This document shows, in pieces, positions 36,337 through 37,555 of a stretch of 37,555 nt of DNA. Within the stretch, counting starts at the first letter, position 1. Every line of letters begins with the position of its first letter. The DNA lies in the IMG/VR virus record IMGVR_UViG_3300008110_000165, positions 1 to 37,555 of that record, one strand, 5' to 3'. The notes under the pieces are model-generated. The model was not told where the DNA came from and made no database searches. It saw only the letters and a program-made list of their open reading frames with translations. The stretch is from a virus. Both the position numbers and the translations under genes were made by a program.

Positions 36337-36591
36337 ATGAAGGACTACTATCTTCCCGAACTGCATTCGTTTCAATATCGTGCTTGGGCACCATGGCCTC
36401 AGTTGCCTCAAGGACAGATGGATTGGGTAGACAGCTTGCACATGGTGGATGATTGGTTAATCCACACCGTAGGTCCACACTATAAGGAATGGGCTTGGGA
36501 TCGTGTGGATCTAGCCTGTCAAGGTCAGTACTTGGGAGTGGCCTTTAGACAGCCCCGTAATCGACTGTTGTTTCTATTGCGCTGGAGCTGA
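36337..36591 (+). CDS. small protein, third of three related late proteins
   Basis: 84 aa. MDWVDSLHMVDDWLIHTVGPH and YLGVAFRQPRNRLLFLLRWS parallel the 36086 protein (WIDHMFAIESWL ... LAVQFQRP ... FQLRW). It has its own TAAATA element although it is part of the same tandem set. Function unknown; the LRW ending is shared. Confidence 0.7.
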   Translation: MKDYYLPELHSFQYRAWAPWPQLPQGQMDWVDSLHMVDDWLIHTVGPHYKEWAWDRVDLACQGQYLGVAFRQPRNRLLFLLRWS

Positions 36592-36601
36592 TTCAGACTC
36601 T

Positions 36602-36630
36602 TGCTCAGGCCGCTGACATCAAGTATAATT
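36602..36630 (+). promoter_or_regulatory. sigma70-type promoter placed for a leaderless start
   Basis: TTGCTC, 17-bp spacer, TATAAT. The -10 box is seven bases before ATG 36637, as at 9785. Confidence 0.55.
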
Positions 36631-36636
36631 ACTAGC

Positions 36637-36990
36637 ATGACTTTAGAACAAATCATTTGGGCCCAAGTGGCCTTTGTAGTGGCAATTGGTATAGTTTATA
36701 CTCACAGCAAATGGGACAAGATCCGTGATTGTTACGGCATGTGGTTCACACGTGAGTACTGGACAGATTACAATATTGTAGAGTTCGCTTCGTGGGCCGC
36801 CAAGGCCTTTATCATTGTGCCCGGACTTATATTTGGCATACAAATATGGTGGCTGTTCTTTCTAACCCTGTTTACTAGTCTTACCTTGATATGGGCCTCC
36901 AACAAGAAGCTGTTGCCTACCTTGGTTGGATTTAATACCATATGGGCTTGGATCAGCTGTATGGTTCTAGCTCAACACTTGATCAAGTAG
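36637..36990 (+). CDS. multi-pass membrane protein
   Basis: 117 aa from ATG 36637. At least three transmembrane segments (IIWAQVAFVVAIGIVY, AFIIVPGLIFGIQIWWLFFL, LVGFNTIWAWISCMVLA) separated by short charged loops. Size and topology could suit a holin, but there is no lysis gene next to it, so this stays open. Its end overlaps the opposed oxygenase gene by 8 bases. Confidence 0.75.
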   Translation: MTLEQIIWAQVAFVVAIGIVYTHSKWDKIRDCYGMWFTREYWTDYNIVEFASWAAKAFIIVPGLIFGIQIWWLFFLTLFTSLTLIWASNKKLLPTLVGFNTIWAWISCMVLAQHLIK

Positions 36991-37516
36991 GATTGAGTTG
37001 GCTTTCCATGAGCCAGTTGATGCCTATGGTCATGCGCCAGTCGCCTGCTTGTGGTGCCAGTGCTTGATGCTCAATGCCGCTATTGAATACCGCCAGTCTA
37101 TGCTTTTGAAACTCCACACGTTCCACCCCTGACTCAGGGTATAGTTCTAAATCTCCCGACTGCCCCTCTAAGAAGTAGACCCCTGTCCAGTACCTAGGGT
37201 CATGGTCAAAGTCAGTATGCCTGCCTGGGGCCATACCCCCTGTTTGCCCATTAATGATCACACGTTCAAAGCCTAGGAACTGGGCACTGGGATCCATGTG
37301 GGGTACCAGCTCTAGTCTTATATAATCACATAGAGCAGTTACAAAGTAGGGAGGGTCCACATTAACCCCAGTACGTCTATTGAATAGACAACGGCCAAAG
37401 AAGGCAGGGTTGCCCTCGCGGGTATAGTGATTGTACTCCATGGGGAAACGATAAAACTGTTGCTCGCCTTGAGCTTCTAACCACTGGGGGAAGATGTTGT
37501 CGTATATTTTTATCAT
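36983..37516 (-). CDS. 2OG-Fe(II) oxygenase
   Basis: 177 aa. The double-stranded beta-helix signature is clear: HTDFDHD gives the iron ligands His100 and Asp102, GIEHQALAP gives His150, and Arg161 in WRMTIGINW should hold 2-oxoglutarate. Such enzymes hydroxylate proteins, nucleic acids or small molecules and are frequent in large marine phages; the substrate here is unknown. It is convergent with the membrane-protein gene. TACAAT lies just upstream of its ATG. Confidence 0.88.
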   Translation of the reverse strand: MIKIYDNIFPQWLEAQGEQQFYRFPMEYNHYTREGNPAFFGRCLFNRRTGVNVDPPYFVTALCDYIRLELVPHMDPSAQFLGFERVIINGQTGGMAPGRHTDFDHDPRYWTGVYFLEGQSGDLELYPESGVERVEFQKHRLAVFNSGIEHQALAPQAGDWRMTIGINWLMESQLNPT

Positions 37517-37555
37517 TTGATTGTACGTTAAACTTTTATAATTATAACTATACTT

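Noticed and set aside
36637-36990. Holin
   Set aside because: Topology allows it, but no endolysin or spanin is adjacent, so only a membrane-protein call is made.

Overview
The window is a stretch of a large T4-like (myovirus-type) phage genome. The evidence is a gp17-type large terminase, a gp32-like single-strand binding protein, UvsX, UvsW, a gp41-like DnaB-family helicase and a gp61-like primase, accompanied by small proteins of the kind that surround these genes in marine and freshwater T4-like phages (cyanophage and pelagiphage relatives). Near-consensus sigma70 promoters (TTGACA, 17 bp, TATAAT-like) and perfect DnaA boxes (TTATCCACA) suggest a proteobacterial host. This host assignment is inference.

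Layout. (1) Bases 1-6422, plus strand: two unrecognised, probably virion-associated proteins, the large terminase, and a 791-aa protein. (2) 6436-18918, plus strand: the replication/recombination block. It holds gp32, uvsX, small conserved proteins, a degenerate helicase-like protein, uvsW, a possible clamp-loader subunit, a zinc-finger protein, a miniature DnaE-like protein, a structural-looking protein, primase and helicase. A single opposed gene (14897-15283) interrupts it. (3) 18915-21401: a YqgE/AlgH-family protein, a nucleotidyltransferase and small proteins, several with late-type TAAATA promoters touching the start codon. (4) 21402-35315, minus strand: about 40 mostly tiny genes and a tRNA-Ile(CAU). 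They form short overlapping operons, nearly all started by the same promoter-leader cassette. This is a typical early, host-takeover 'hyperplastic' region. Recognisable members are a GIY-YIG protein, an AAA+ ATPase, a GP88-family protein, a YubB/DUF1281-like protein, a helix-turn-helix protein and a GcrA-like Cys/His protein. (5) 34890-35880: an origin-like region at the point where transcription diverges. It has five perfect and two degenerate DnaA boxes on an 11-bp phase, a plus-strand promoter reading into them, and four copies of a 12-mer GCTACAGCGGGA. (6) 35881-37516: three small related proteins, a membrane protein and an opposed 2OG-Fe(II) oxygenase.

How it fits together. The minus-strand block looks like an early regulon read by host RNA polymerase. 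Most of its promoters carry a GGTNNNACC dyad between -35 and -10, which may be an operator. The only helix-turn-helix gene with a different promoter (25941-26234) is a candidate regulator. The replication block supplies the recombination-dependent replication machinery. Late genes use TAAATA elements placed so that transcription should start at the ATG, predicting leaderless late mRNAs. The most unusual parts are the phased DnaA-box array, the repeated operator-like dyad, the leaderless late promoters and a recurrent 16-bp GTTG-N8-CAAC palindrome.
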